DNA of 64,000 nt from Beroe forskalii. Its lineage: Eukaryota; Ctenophora; Nuda; Beroida; Beroidae. The notes beneath the pieces are model-generated. The model had not been told where the DNA came from and did not search any database. It saw only the letters and a program-made list of their open reading frames with translations. Position numbers and translations under genes: made by a program. Shown in pieces: positions 13,801-25,162 of this stretch. Positions within the stretch are counted from its first letter, which is position 1. Every line of letters begins with the position of its first letter. The stretch lies in the NCBI GenBank assembly GCA_011033025.1, contig WFMF01000027.1, positions 186,001 to 250,000 on the forward strand. Direction: 5' to 3'.

Positions 13801-16800
13801 CTGCCAAGAACCTTCCAGTTTCTGCTTAACCTAATGAGAAAACGTAAGACTGTAATTGAGATCGCTTCCTTTGACATTTGATATCACAAAAGCACAAACA
13901 CATGGACGGATCGAGTCACATCACTTCTATGCTGTAATTTGTTGACTAAAAAGCCTAAAATTCCAACAAACTCACTCGTAATTCGGGTGAAGATGGACCT
14001 TTTCCAACAGACCCACAAAGCTAGCTGCAGCTTCGAAGTCGTGGTACTCTTGTAAAACGTAGATCTGAAACAGAATTTTGCTTTTGAAGAGTGAAGAACC
14101 TTTTCAACAGATTGGACTTTAACAAAGATACTGAAAATATTACAGAATTTATTTAGGTATTAGGAAATTCGGCAGAAGAAGTGTACGACTGCATTAATTT
14201 TCGATCGTTGGATCCAATCAACCTGATCATAGGATCCAATCTAAGAATCTAATCTACCTGATCTTCGAGGTTGCTAAAGTACAACTGTGTACAGTCAAAG
14301 CACTCTCATATTCGACGTAATCGAAAAATCCATCGCTCAAAAAAGGTATATAAGGGCGAAGACACGAGAACAGAAGGCAAAATTAGATGGATCGACAGCT
14401 TAGGAGTGTCGAGTGGAGCAATGGACAGCGGCCACCAACTCAAAGTTAAGTGGAATTTAGGAATTAGGGAGCGAAACCGGTCAAAGTAACACTAAATTAG
14501 ATCGAAAATTAAGTTTGATGCCACCATGGTACAAAAAAAACGCGGTAAAAGGAACAAATGTGGATGTTTTGATGTGAAAGTCATGATTATAGTAAACGGA
14601 GCGCGCGCGGTCTAAATTTGATTAAGCGCGCATTTCCCGGGCAAATGGCAAATGTGCGTTGCGCGCACTTATTGCCACACTAACTGCTGACAATTTACAT
14701 AAAATTTTCGTTCGGATTTCGCGTCAAAGGTTTCACGCTTCGATTGAGACAGATTCTGCAGATTTGTCTAAAAATATCCTTGAATTCTTCTTTTCGTACC
14801 TGGTATTCTAGTAAAGCTTGTTCAAAGCATCGTGTTCGTGAGCCTGCCTTCTTGAGAGTCATCAGAAGATGTGCCTTATCGTCCTTATACCTGCAGTGGA
14901 CAGATTTCAAAGTGGGAACTTGAGACCAATGTCATTGCGTATAGTGGTGGTCTGGGGCGGAACGCAAGGCAGAATTGTATCAACCATACATGACGATTTG
15001 CTTTCATATTTCGTTTCATATGCCCTTTTTCTGATTTGTCTGTTTTAAGAACAATATACCAACCTTGACTGAATATCCATGAGAATGTTTTCAGATTTCT
15101 TCTCCTCGAATTCTATGTTCGGATCTGAACTACTCATCCATTGATCTTCTGTTGTTTCTCTGTCTGGTCCCATAAGACCGTGTAAGCCTTGATTCAGTAT
15201 CACGCTAGGGAAGGAGTAAAGTGGTGTCAATGTTGAGTGGTGTCAGAGTAAAGTGGTGTCAATGTAAAGTGGTGTCAATGTTGAGTGGTGTCAGGGTCAA
15301 ATTATCGTGCCATTGGAATGTTAAGTAATGGTGTCAAGAACTGAGTGGTGTCAGTGGAAATGTGCGATGTCTGGTGTCAGTTTATTCTTGTTTCAAACTT
15401 CCACCTACCACTTCCCAAAAACGTCCTGTGCTCTGTATAACTCTCCTGACGTGTACAAATCCTGCTCCTTCATCAACATTTCCTCTTCTGTCAGATTATT
15501 CTGAAGCACGAAAGAATAAGAATTGAGGACTGGAAACCATCATATTCATGACGACGAAATGGTTTAGTGGGACTTTTTTTTCTGAAAGCTTAACACCAAA
15601 TCGGGTAAATAAGCATGGAGGAATGTAATAAACTTTTGCCCTCACATTCTTGTTATTCTTCACGATCCATCTATTCCACACTCGCTTGATTTCTTCGTAC
15701 TTTTTGTTGATTGTTTCCAGCAAATCATTATCGTCAACCTGACAAGGAATTAAACCACTGATATCAACTTATTTATCCATTAGTTCACATGTTCAAGACC
15801 TACCTTCGTTCCATAACGTTCAATAATGGAGAAAATCGCGTACAGACTTGAAGATTCTATGCTGCCCTAAACGCATATATTAAGAACTTAAGTACCTTCC
15901 GTTGCACATGACTTACATTAATTCAGTCTAAACATCCACTAGGAGACCGCTGGGTACTTATAATCATTAATCACGTCTAATTCTCTAAATACAGGTTGTA
16001 AGACTCATAATTATCATGTTAAATGGTCTGAATCACATAATACAGGGTAATTAACATTGATTATATTATGTCAAATATGATTTGCGTGTGCTCCTTTATG
16101 ATTTCTCTTTCGACTAGTAGTCCGTAGTCTTAGTTTCATCTTTTGTGAGGAAGTTTGCTGTTAGTTGAAGTCATTTCTGTCTTTAGAATTAGATGTTTGA
16201 AGTACCGTACGTTTTGATAAGAATTTACGAATTGCAATTGTATCAAAATTCTAAAATTGGATAATTAAAATAAGAAAATTCACATTTTTCAATAATCCCT
16301 CACCTCACAAGAGCCCCGCAGTAGAACCTGAGCCACGTTGTCAAGGAAACCAGCCTTAACTCGGTTGCTTAGCAACTCCCTCGTTGACAACACATCATCT
16401 GAAGTCTAAAACGTGACCTGTCATTGACAGCAAACTAAATACTGATCTCCACAATAAAAAAATTTATATCCCATTTCGTTCACAGAATGCTATAAATATT
16501 AATTTGAACTTTGGAGGGGGGGGGGGCTTTAAAATTGAAACAATGCGAGAGCTCCAAATCATTCAAATAAGCCGCCTCCCACCTTGTCAGCCAAGCATTG
16601 CGTGATAACAGCGGTTTCAGCCTCCTGAACCTGCACTAGCTCGCTCATGGCCACTACCATAGCACTGTCCACATCTTCTAATAGCTGATCTCGGTACTGC
16701 ACTAGCAATACCTGGGAAGGGAGGGGTGAGGAATAAAGAGATCGCATCAATTTAAAACTCAGGAGCTTTTTACAGATAAATCGTGATTCGTGTCCAATAA

Positions 16801-17763
16801 ACAATTTGGTTGAATTTGTCAAAAACGAGAGCAATTCAGGGAAAAATCAATGCGGGTAAAATCAGGCAACGGTTAGAAATAATGATTAGAATGAGATGGT
16901 ATCACCTCTATAGATAAGACATTGGATTCTGTGCCGAGCTTGTAGATTATTAAACTATTAAACTAAAAATAGTTTTTCCTTCTTGTACAGTACAACCGAT
17001 GATAGGTCTGAATTGCATGAGTATAATATCAAGGAGCAGTGAGAGAAACCTCATGAAAAAAGGCCTCAACTGTTGTCAGTTATCATTCGTCTTTCTCAGC
17101 GTTCAAGAGAACGGCGTAGATTGACGCTCCTCTCGTTCTTTGTTGAGGGCATTCAATTTGATTCAGTTGACATTTATTAATATTTCTTGATTTGAGGAAT
17201 TCATTTTAAGTTGTTTTCAATTCCAATGTCATATTCTGCCCTGGCCCCTGAAGTTCATCCTTCTCTTAAGGCACAGAGCGGGTTGCACATAGTCATTAAT
17301 TTCAATGTAACATTGAAAAATAGCGTGTATAGTAGCTAGGAGTCGCAAGTTTCAGTGCTGCTGTACACACATTCAAACCCTCACTCTGAACACAGTAACA
17401 AATGAGGGAGGGACGCAAGAACTCATTTCTCTCCTAATATTTGTACTTAGCACGATAGAAGTTACTTTTTGTTTAATTTTCTAATGAAAGTTTAGTAGTG
17501 TTTTTAAGTCCAAATCCTCCAATAGCTGAGTCTTTCACTGTTGCTCTCTGGATCTCGGCCTTCTTTGTAGTTGAATAGAGGATCCGGGATAATTAACGAA
17601 TCATTGTTCAACTGTTTAGCAAATAAGGATACCTAAAATTATTCAGTAATTTGCGAATTCTCTTAACCTTGATAAACATCGCCTTCCTCAGCAGTTCGTA
17701 CTGTTCAGTCAACTTGTCTTGCTTGTTGTTTTTACCATCGTATCTCAGTCTCCAATCTCCTCG
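249..17763 (-). CDS. Large multi-exon gene, unrecognised coiled-coil protein (about 40 exons, partial)
   Basis: I traced about 40 exons on the minus strand. Nearly all have GT donors and AG acceptors, and codon phase carries correctly from one exon to the next. Neither the initiator Met nor the stop codon lies in the window: the rightmost exon (17,668-17,763) opens with an acceptor and the leftmost (249-406) closes with a donor. The visible exons total roughly 1,700 codons. The N-terminal two thirds are mixed, probably helical sequence; the C-terminal third is Glu/Lys/Arg/Leu-rich and coiled-coil-like. I do not recognise the family, and ciliary or tethering-type helical proteins are only guesses. 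Nine exons are tandemly duplicated in frame (separate entries). One exon (2,123-2,277) seems frameshifted, so this copy may be damaged or the base sequence may carry an error. Exons are detailed in four block entries. Confidence 0.85.
5043..10948 (-). CDS. Internal duplicated exon block, downstream copy (9 exons), with transposon in an intron
   Basis: Exons are 10,871-10,948; 10,526-10,647; 10,276-10,395; 9,988-10,097; 9,817-9,881; 9,495-9,686; 9,157-9,308; 5,406-5,521; 5,043-5,275. Eight of nine have exactly the lengths of their counterparts in the upstream copy; only the first differs (78 against 93 bases, both in frame). Splice sites and reading frame are intact, encoding about 396 residues. 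Differences are mostly single substitutions, plus changes in the Pro/Ser/Ala-rich exon. The intron between 5,522 and 9,156 holds a 3,485-bp TTAA-flanked element whose nearer end is only 29 bp from the 3' splice site, so it may displace the branch point. Both copies should be translated in series if the assembly is right; a collapsed or duplicated haplotype is the alternative. Confidence 0.83.
5551..9035. mobile_element. Non-autonomous piggyBac-like element, copy 1 (3,485 bp)
   Basis: The ends are CAGTATTC...GAATACTG, flanked on both sides by TTAA (5,547-5,550 and 9,036-9,039). The tandem duplicate of the host intron at about 11,542-11,560 shows the same sequence with a single TTAA, a natural empty site proving precise insertion with a TTAA target duplication. 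TTAA duplication is diagnostic of piggyBac (and Kolobok) transposons. No transposase frame is present. The interior has a degenerate array of ACTGTCGTAGTACTGTCGCA-type units (about 6,090-7,080) and repeated GGAAGTA(A/T)C motifs (about 7,160-8,020). It probably moves with a transposase encoded elsewhere. Confidence 0.88.
11038..13474 (-). CDS. Internal duplicated exon block, upstream copy (9 exons)
   Basis: Exons in transcript order are 13,382-13,474; 13,036-13,157; 12,795-12,914; 12,515-12,624; 12,332-12,396; 12,004-12,195; 11,667-11,818; 11,405-11,520; 11,038-11,270. Together they encode about 401 residues, starting and ending at phase 1. Landmarks are LDEEEAKLKGIREEM, STRTGITTGYNDNIRHVLCA, a Pro/Ser/Ala-rich low-complexity stretch (exon 12,004-12,195), VITREYLEGRGMKVFPSESR and SREIQHILSTQPSLTLTSLL. 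The intron at 11,521-11,666 keeps the intact TTAA at 11,548-11,551 that received a transposon in the other copy. Intron sequences, not only exons, match the second copy closely, so the duplication is recent. Confidence 0.85.
13712..17763 (-). CDS. N-terminal exon block (10 exons) of the large minus-strand gene
   Basis: Exons in transcript order are 17,668-17,763; 16,583-16,711; 16,304-16,405; 15,804-15,866; 15,646-15,738; 15,409-15,500; 15,064-15,204; 14,800-14,890; 13,976-14,064; 13,712-13,830. Lengths fit exactly the running phases (0,0,0,0,0,2,2,0,2,1). Recognisable fragments include DKLTEQYELLRKAMFIK, YRDQLLEDVDSAMVVAMSEL and IYVLQEYHDFEAAASFVGLL. The last resembles helical-repeat or tethering proteins in character, but I make no family call. 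Introns are short (75-960 bp). The intron between 15,205 and 15,408 carries a small tandem repeat (own entry). Upstream exons should lie right of 17,763, but from about 18.05 kb the sequence is transposon-derived and I found none. Confidence 0.8.
15228..15375. repeat. Intronic tandem repeat, GTGGTGTCA motif
   Basis: The motif AGTGGTGTCA recurs at short, irregular spacing (about 17-33 bp) with fillers such as ATGTTG or GAGTAA. It lies wholly within one intron of the large gene, between exons 15,064-15,204 and 15,409-15,500. It is a young microsatellite-like expansion with no evident function. Confidence 0.75.
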
Positions 17764-18059
17764 CTAAAACAGGGGTTAACTAACGATTTGAATGGAAATT
17801 CGTGGGGATTGATAAGGCAACAGGGATACATTCATCAATTAGTATTTCTAGGTCTAATTTTCGATTCCATTCAATCATTCAATATTTCTTGCTACTTGTT
17901 TCATTTCATATCTTCATTTAACAATTCAATTCCGTATATAAATTCCTATTCTATCTTGATTAATTTCAATGTCTTCATTTAATTTAATTCTTCTGCTCGA
18001 TCTCATTGATTTCGTATAATTTCCACTCCCTCCTACTCACGAGTTGTCGCAAATTGTGA

Positions 18060-18815
18060 CATGAAATATCAACTATGTACGTGTGGTGTGATTCATATCG
18101 TTAAATCTTTGTTTAAAAAATGGTTCTAATTCAAATTGTCATAGACGAACATCCAGTTAGTTTGAAATATAGATATCATATCAAAGAAATGAAATGGGTA
18201 CATCAAAACAAAATATTATTAACGAAAAAGTTTGGATATCGTATTTTCGAATTTAGAAAATTCAATATTTTCGCTGACGTCGGCAAACCTTAAACCCTCC
18301 TCCCCCTGTCATCACCTGTCAGCATTTGAAAACCCCTCCCTCCTGTCGAGTGATGACGTAATATGTGACGGCTCCCCTAAGGTTCTTTTGGATGACGACA
18401 CGCATATGGTAGACATTGTGAATTGCATCTTAGTTCACATAAGCGTGCCAGAGACAAAGTTCCTTCAAAGTTCAGTGAATTCGCCGCGAACTGAGTTCAC
18501 CTGAGTTCGCCCAAGTTCGCCCGTTCACTTGAGTTCGCCGCGAATTCGCGGTGGACATCAGTTCGCCGCGAATTCGCGCGAACTTGTTCGCCTGGGTGAA
18601 CTGGAAAATTGGCGAACTAGTACACCGAATACGCGTATTCGCGGCGAATTCAGGTGAATTCAGGTGAATTCGCCAGAGTCCGCGGCGTCCCGACTTCCGC
18701 GGAGTCCGCCAAAATTTTTTGGCGAACTCCGTTGCGAATTACCTTGAATTCACCTGAATTCACTTGAATTCGCGGCGAATTCGCGGCGAATTGTGTGTAC
18801 TTAAAAAATCGTGGA
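18060..18815. repeat. Inverted-repeat arm, left copy: MITE half plus GAATTCGC-rich block
   Basis: This segment is the inverted counterpart of about 24,249-24,990. At 18,470-18,800 it is packed with interleaved GAATTCGC, TTCGCCGCGAA and GGCGAACT motifs, giving many near-perfect palindromes. The part at about 18,060-18,390 matches half of the GGGAGCCGTCACATATTACG-ended MITE seen complete at 24,707-25,162. The short frame at 18,232-18,504 crosses this junction and is not credited as a gene. Confidence 0.75.
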
Positions 18816-18902
18816 TTATGCCTATTAAACTTTATTAGGTACCTACCTACCTTGTCGGCAGCTGAGGATGCTGTGGATTTCATATGATATTATTAATTTA
18901 TT

Positions 18903-19345
18903 AGCGTTTGCCCGCGAAGATTCGCGGAAACAATCAACCTGCGGTTCGTTTTGTATCCAGCAGCCAACAGCAACTTGCTTCATGACGTCATCTTGGAATG
19001 TAAAGTGATTTTAATCACCTAGGTATCACTTTAACATGCTACCGCTTACCGAGGATTACAGATATTCGCGGAAATGCACGCATAACATACTTTTGTAATT
19101 TGAGACCACCTATATATACACAGCATATATTAGCATTAGTAACGCATGATATTTATTATGCTAATAATTAATTAACGGAAAGCCTGATTCGAATTTATCA
19201 TAGATAAGAATAACTTTTAATTGGGTGAAGATTTTCCCGAAAAAACCGATCAAAAATACTAAATGCATTTCTTATAAACGCATTACACACACATACATAC
19301 ATACATACATACACAGACGCACGAACACTTTGAAATTATTAATAT
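18903..19345 (+). repeat. Dispersed repeat starting TAGCGTTTGCCCGCGAAG, copy 1
   Basis: It is about 440 bp long and matches 26,455-26,890 in the same orientation. It starts GCGTTTGCCCGCGAAGATTC and ends in an ACAT-type microsatellite, then ACGAACACTTTGAAATTATT. The conserved head plus microsatellite tail suggests a short retroposon or a retroposon 3' end. No coding frame is present. Confidence 0.7.
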
Positions 19346-19570
19346 AGATTATGCTATTATGATCATTTTGCTTGCAGAGTGTGGTGACTGCATGGATCTC
19401 AGGTGGCCGACATCGTTCATGCTGATCGCAGTGTTAATGGACTTCATGGAGGAAGCAACACGGTTATAACAGCTCAACGTCCATCAATCTGCAGTTAACA
19501 TCATCATGTAGTCACATCGAGTGTTGGTGCCCTTACTCATAGTCATTATACTGACGATTAAATGTGTTAA

Positions 19571-22500
19571 CAGTATTCCACCTTGGCCCGGATAAGAAAC
19601 GACTGAAGGTGGACAGATTTATCCACCTCCATTTTCTCGGCTTCTGAGTGGTTTTGAAGTAAACAAAAAATATCCTCTATTTCAGTGTTGGTCAATGGTT
19701 TAGTTGAGCTAAGTTTTGTCATCGAACTTTAAATAACTTTTAATTTCTTAATTAAGCCGGTAATTAATATTTGCACAGGAGCGCTATATACGGGCTATAA
19801 TGGACCAATTGAGTTACGGCTTGCGCGGAAGATATTTTAGGCCACATGGCAAGTAGTATAGTAATTCCTGGAATGTTTCTTTTGCGGGGCCTAATTTCAC
19901 TGCTGCCGGGTTGATATGATCATAAAGATAGACCTTTATTGCTGATATAATTGAATCTACACTTGAGTGTAACATGATCAATGTTGACTGAGATTCAAGA
20001 TTTGCTCTAAGCAGAAAAATCTCCACGCTCTGTAGCAGAGTAGAAAAAAGGCCTCCTCCCGGACTGCATATAAGTGATGTTAAGGTATGCAGGCTTTTTG
20101 TTACAGGGTGCCACCCCTATGCGAGGAAGTATCGCATGCATGCCTTTTCCTAGTGGATATGCTGGCCTACATTATCATATGTAGCTTTTTTTGTACAACA
20201 TTGACCTACACTTGCAATCTCGTACAACAGATGCATGCTTTTGTTATGGAGTAGTCGTGCCAATTCCACCCTATGCAGGAGGAAATAACAAATGCATGCC
20301 TTTTCTTTCTGTATGCGCAGGCTTAAATTATCGTATGCATGCTTTTGTGTATCATTCACATATTATATCTCTGCAATCTGGCAACAGATGCACGCTTTGG
20401 TTATGGAGGAGCAACACATAGTTGCTTTACTCCATTCCTATGCCGGACGTTATAATACGTATGCTTTTTCTTTGACCCTTCATAACATATGCATGCCTTT
20501 TATTATGGAGTAGATGTCATGAGATCAAGCTGACTCCACCCCTATGCAAGACGAAGTATCATGCATGCCTTTTCTAAGTGTAGAAGTGTATGCAGGCCTA
20601 AGTTATCGTTTGCAAGCCTTTGGTTAGTGCGTAGTGTTAATCAAGACAAACCTAAGGTTTGTCTGCAGGCTAAGGTTTCTGCATGCATGCTTCCGATTAA
20701 CAGAGGACGACACATAGTTTAGTAAATGATTTTATATATTTTTGTCATGTGTGTAATTACATTTACACCATACACTCACACTCAGCTGATCTACCCCTGT
20801 TCTGAAGTTTATTCCAATCTCCCGTACGAGAAAATATTTTAGGTACCTTAGGAGGTGTATTAATGTGGAGTAAAATTTGGCAGGGTGCAATTTGGGGGAT
20901 CTTTCTCAAATTATTACTTTAGTTAACACATGATAATGGCGTCATTTCGAGCTGTCATGGTGTGTGAAAAATGGGATTATTCCGAAAAATCCCCAAATCA
21001 CAACCTGTCATTAGTGATTTGCCTGTCTGATTCAATTTGCCTAATTAAATTTATGTTTTTTAAATGGTCAATAAATAAACAAGTATAAAATTGCAACAAT
21101 CACGTGAGTTGATCGAATCGCTGCAACTTTTTTGAAGAGTTTCAAAAGATTTTGGGCAGCAACATATTTAGTCGTTTCAAATTCTTTCGGTCCAAATTTC
21201 TTATATGCCTCTTATTATACATATTTGTTCCGTAGGGGAAAGGGCAGAGGCATATAAGCTTTTAAGGCAAATTAAAGGTTCTGATAAGTACCTATCTTAG
21301 AGTGTATTTATACATTTATATAATTATAAATTTATTGTGGAATAATTTATTGTGGAATAATTCTATTTCTATTATTGCTAGATTAGGTTCTCACTCTAAG
21401 TTTCTGGGGGAGGGACCAGCGTAATTTTTGTATTTAAGTATTTAGCCGTTAATTCTACATTGTTTTTGGCCCAAATTTCAGAACAGGATAGATCAGCTGG
21501 AGTGTGAGTGTGTGGTGTTGAATGTATGGTGTTGTACCTATGTACTTACACACGACAAAAAAGATATAAAATTATTTACTCAACTACAGGTGATCAAATT
21601 ATGTCGTCCCTGTTAATCGGAAGCATGCATGCAGAAACCTGAGCCTGCAGAGATGGTACCTACGATGTAAATTTTTCTACATAAGAGCATTTAAAGTAGG
21701 TACATATAAATATTTGTTTGTGCATATGATATGTGTTTATGTATAGTTCTACTGTTGTTTCAATTTGATTAGCACTAAGTACTAACCAAAGGCTTGCATA
21801 TTATGATAATTTCATACACCTACGAAAACAAAGGCCTGCATGTGATATTACGTCCTGCATATATAAGGGATGGAGTCAGCTTGATCTCGTGACATCTACT
21901 CCATAATAAAAGGCATGCATATGTTATGAAGGGTCGCAAAGAAAAGCATATGCACGTATTATAACGTCCGGCATAGGAATGGAGCAAGCTTAACTATGTG
22001 TTAACCTCCATAACCAAAAGCGTGCATCTGTTGTGCCAGATTGCAGAGATATAATATGTGAATGATACACAAAAAGCATGCATACGATAATTTAAGCTTC
22101 ACGCATACAGAAAGAAAAGGCATGCATTTGTTATTTCCTCCTGCATAGGGGTGAATTGGCACGACTATCTATAACAAAAAGCATGCATCTGTTGTACGAG
22201 ATCACAAGTGTAGTCAATGTTGTACAAAAAAGCATGCATACAATGAAGGCCAGCGTATCCACTAGGAAAAAGAATGCATGATATTTCCTCTTGCATAGGG
22301 GTGGAATTGGCAAGGCCTCGTGACAACTACCCCATAACGAAAAAACATGCGTCTGTTGAGTTTGCTTTACATGTCAAAGGTAGGAATGTAGTCATTTGTA
22401 AAAAAGACTGCTCCGACTATAAGAAAACTGCTCAACTTTTTATGAGCTTTTTGCTTCCACATGCATGCTTTATTCAATATGTCTTATGGAAAGCATGCAT

Positions 22501-24248
22501 CATTTAAGGCAAGTCCTGCAATAATGTAATTATGCCAAAATCCACTTGCTATGGCGTGCAGTCATTTAACTAGCAAAGGCGAGCTATTTGGTGACTCATG
22601 CAGTCCGGACTGTGTTGGGGAGCCTTAGAAAGCTAATAGACGTTCAAAAATTAGAAAAAACAAAAAAACTGTCTTTGTCTTATTCTGTTATAGGTACCTA
22701 CTGATACCACTGTCGATGTCATAGTACTGTTGCATAATGACAATTGACACTCCTCTATAGTGTAACTGTTGTAGAGTCGTAGTACTGTCGCATAATGTAT
22801 GCTGTCGCATGTATACTGAATAATGACACCTCTTCATAAATATCAATATATGTAACTGTCGTAGTACTGTCACATGATTATCTGTCATCTGTCATATAAC
22901 TGTTGTATTATATTGTAGTATTGTTAATTGTATAGTGACACCGTCTCATATTTAACTGTCGTAGTACTGTCGCATGATGTACTCAGTACTGTCGTCTGTC
23001 ATATAGGTCTGTCATATAGGTCTAACATTTATTAGGTATAACTGCTTTATACTTTTATTAGGTATAACTGCTTTATACTTTTATAGTGTACCTATAATGA
23101 CACAGCTTCGCAAATATGTAACTGTCGCATAACTGTCGCATGATTTTCTGTCATGACTGTCGCATAACTGTCGCATAATGACACTTCTCTATAATAGAAC
23201 TGTCGTAGAACTCGACTCGTAAGATGTACTGCCGTCTGTCAAATTGTAATTACTGTTGCATAATGACACCACCTCGCAAATATGTAGTACTGTTGCAGTA
23301 CTGTCGAATGATGTAGGTACTGTCGTCTTTCATATAACTGTTGTATAGTGACACCGCCTCAATTCTCATAAATATGTAACTGTCGTAGTACTGTCGCATG
23401 ATGTACTGTAATAACTGTCGCATTTATGGACACTTTTTATGATATAACTGTCGTTGTACTTTCGCATGATTTTCTACCGTAGGTTTATGTCATATTACTG
23501 TCACATAATGACACTTTTTAAATAATGTAATTGTCGTAGCACTGTCGCATGATGTTCTTCCGTCTGTCATATAATATTTATTAGAACTGTTGTATTTAAA
23601 TCATAATGACACTGCCGCAAATATGTAGTATTGTTGCAGTACTGTCGCATAACCCACTGTCATTACTGTTGTACACTCGTGCCTATAACAGTCGCATAAT
23701 GACGTTCATTAGAAAGTACTAAAGTATGAGAAAAGAAAACGCCTTTGTAGGTATACCTACACGTCCTACAGCCGTGATCTGAAATAAGGAAGTAACTGCA
23801 AATTTGTGAGAACATTTCAGGCATTATGCGATTTTGTTATCTGGAAGAAGAAGTATCTTACGTAGATACTTCCTTTCCCGATAAACCATGAAAAAGCGGC
23901 AATGATTTGGTGCAGTTGCTTCCTTTCCTGAACATAATATTATGGTGGGCTGTTGCGAATAAAAAGGAAGTAACTGATTAGATTATCAGAATACTATTAT
24001 TATTACTGTAAAAGAAGTAAGTGTAGGTTTAGCCGAGAATATTTTCAAATCAATTGCAATTCATCCATTACCTTGGATGCTCTGATGACTAAATTATATC
24101 CGAAACTATCTCATCAAAAAATAAAAATTTGAAACCTACTGTCGTTATCTAGCATTCATTTTGAAAATAACGCACTTTTTGTGTTTCACATTTTTCGATG
24201 GGATATTTTCGAATAAACATTAGGAAATTCATATGATATAGGTACCTA
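19571..24248. mobile_element. Piggybac-like element, copy 3, truncated and split by a nested insertion
   Basis: TTAA at 19,567-19,570 is followed by the same left end (CAGTATTCCACC...). The match to copy 1 runs to about 20,046, is interrupted by a 2.6-kb foldback element, and resumes at about 22,625 to run to about 24,248. There it stops abruptly at a GAATTCGC-rich repeat, so the right-hand 1.4 kb is missing. Small extra duplications occur, for example a repeated TCATATAGGTC near 23,000. It is in the same orientation as copy 1. Confidence 0.82.
20047..22624. mobile_element. Foldback element rich in GCATGC, nested in piggyBac-like copy 3
   Basis: The interruption of copy 3 is bounded by related inverted ends (CGGACTGCAT near 20,063 and its complement near 22,600). 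A repeat of about 6 bp (TAGAAA) occurs at both junctions. The arms, roughly 20,050-20,820 and 21,480-22,620, are inverted copies about 70-90% alike by eye, with many GCATGC/TGCATGC palindromes. They surround an AT-rich loop of about 650 bp. No transposase is seen. The superfamily is unclear; hAT-like or foldback are possibilities. Confidence 0.72.
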
Positions 24249-24615
24249 GGGCATAATCCACGATTTTTGCAAGTACACCTGAATTCGCCGCGAATTCGCC
24301 GCGAATTCAAGTGAATTCAGGTGAATTCAGGTGAATTCGCGGCGGAGTTCGCCAAAAATTTTGGCGGACTCCGCCGGAGTCCGCCGGAGTTCGCCGCGGA
24401 CTCTGGCGAATTCACCTGAATTCACCTGAATTCGCCGCGAATACACGCGTATTCGGTGTACTAGTTCGCCAATTTTCCAGTTCACCCAGGCGAACAAGTT
24501 CGCCGCGAATTCTGCGGCGAACTGGTGTCCGCCGCGAATTCGCGGCGAACTCAGGTGAACTTGGGCGAACTCAGGTGAACTCAGTTCGCGGCGAATTCAC
24601 CTGAACTTTGAAGGA
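24249..24615. repeat. GAATTCGC-rich palindromic block, right copy
   Basis: This is an inverted copy of 18,470-18,815, starting with GGCATAATCCACGATTTTT, which is also where the left copy ends. It consists largely of GAATTCGCCGCGAATTC-type units with GGCGAAC variants. It abuts the broken end of piggyBac-like copy 3 on its left and continues into a MITE on its right. It may be part of a larger foldback element whose arms are the two blocks about 6 kb apart. Confidence 0.72.
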
Positions 24616-24706
24616 ACTTTGTCATCACGTCTGGCACGCTTATGTGAGACTAAGATGCAATTCACAATGTCTACCATATGCGTGTCGTCATGGATCCAAA
24701 GAACCT

Positions 24707-25162
24707 TAGGGGAGCCGTCACATATTACGTCATCACTCGACGGGAGGGAGGGGGTTTTCAAATGCTGACAGGTGATGACAGGGGGGAGGGAGGGGGTTTA
24801 AGGTTTGCCGAAAATACGATATCCAAACTTTTTCGTTCATAATATTTTGTTTTGATGTACCCATTTCATTTCTTTGATATGATATCTATATTTCCAAACT
24901 AACTGGATGTTCGTCTATGACAATTAGAACCATTTTTTTAAACGAATTTAACAATATGAATCACACCAATACATAGTTGATATTTCATTTCGGTTGTTTT
25001 GATTCGAAATAGTCAAAATTTGTTTTGAAAAAGAGGGGGTTTGTCAATGCTGACGTCATCATGGGGGAGGGGGTCAGCCAATGATGACAAGTGAAGACAG
25101 ACAGGGGAGGGGGTTGAAAATGGGCAAAAAAGTGATGACATAATATGTGACGGCTCCCTTAG
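24707..25162. mobile_element. MITE with GGGAGCCGTCACATATTACG ends
   Basis: The terminal inverted repeats read TTAGGGGAGCCGTCACATAT on the left and the near-complement on the right. The interior has CATCACTCG-like and purine-rich GGGAGGGGGTT tracts. There is no coding capacity. A related copy lies at 32,789-33,325 and half of one at 18,060-18,390. Ends of this general type (GGGACCGTTCACATA..TACGTAAT) also occur near 39,170-39,200, 48,970 and 49,905. Confidence 0.75.
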
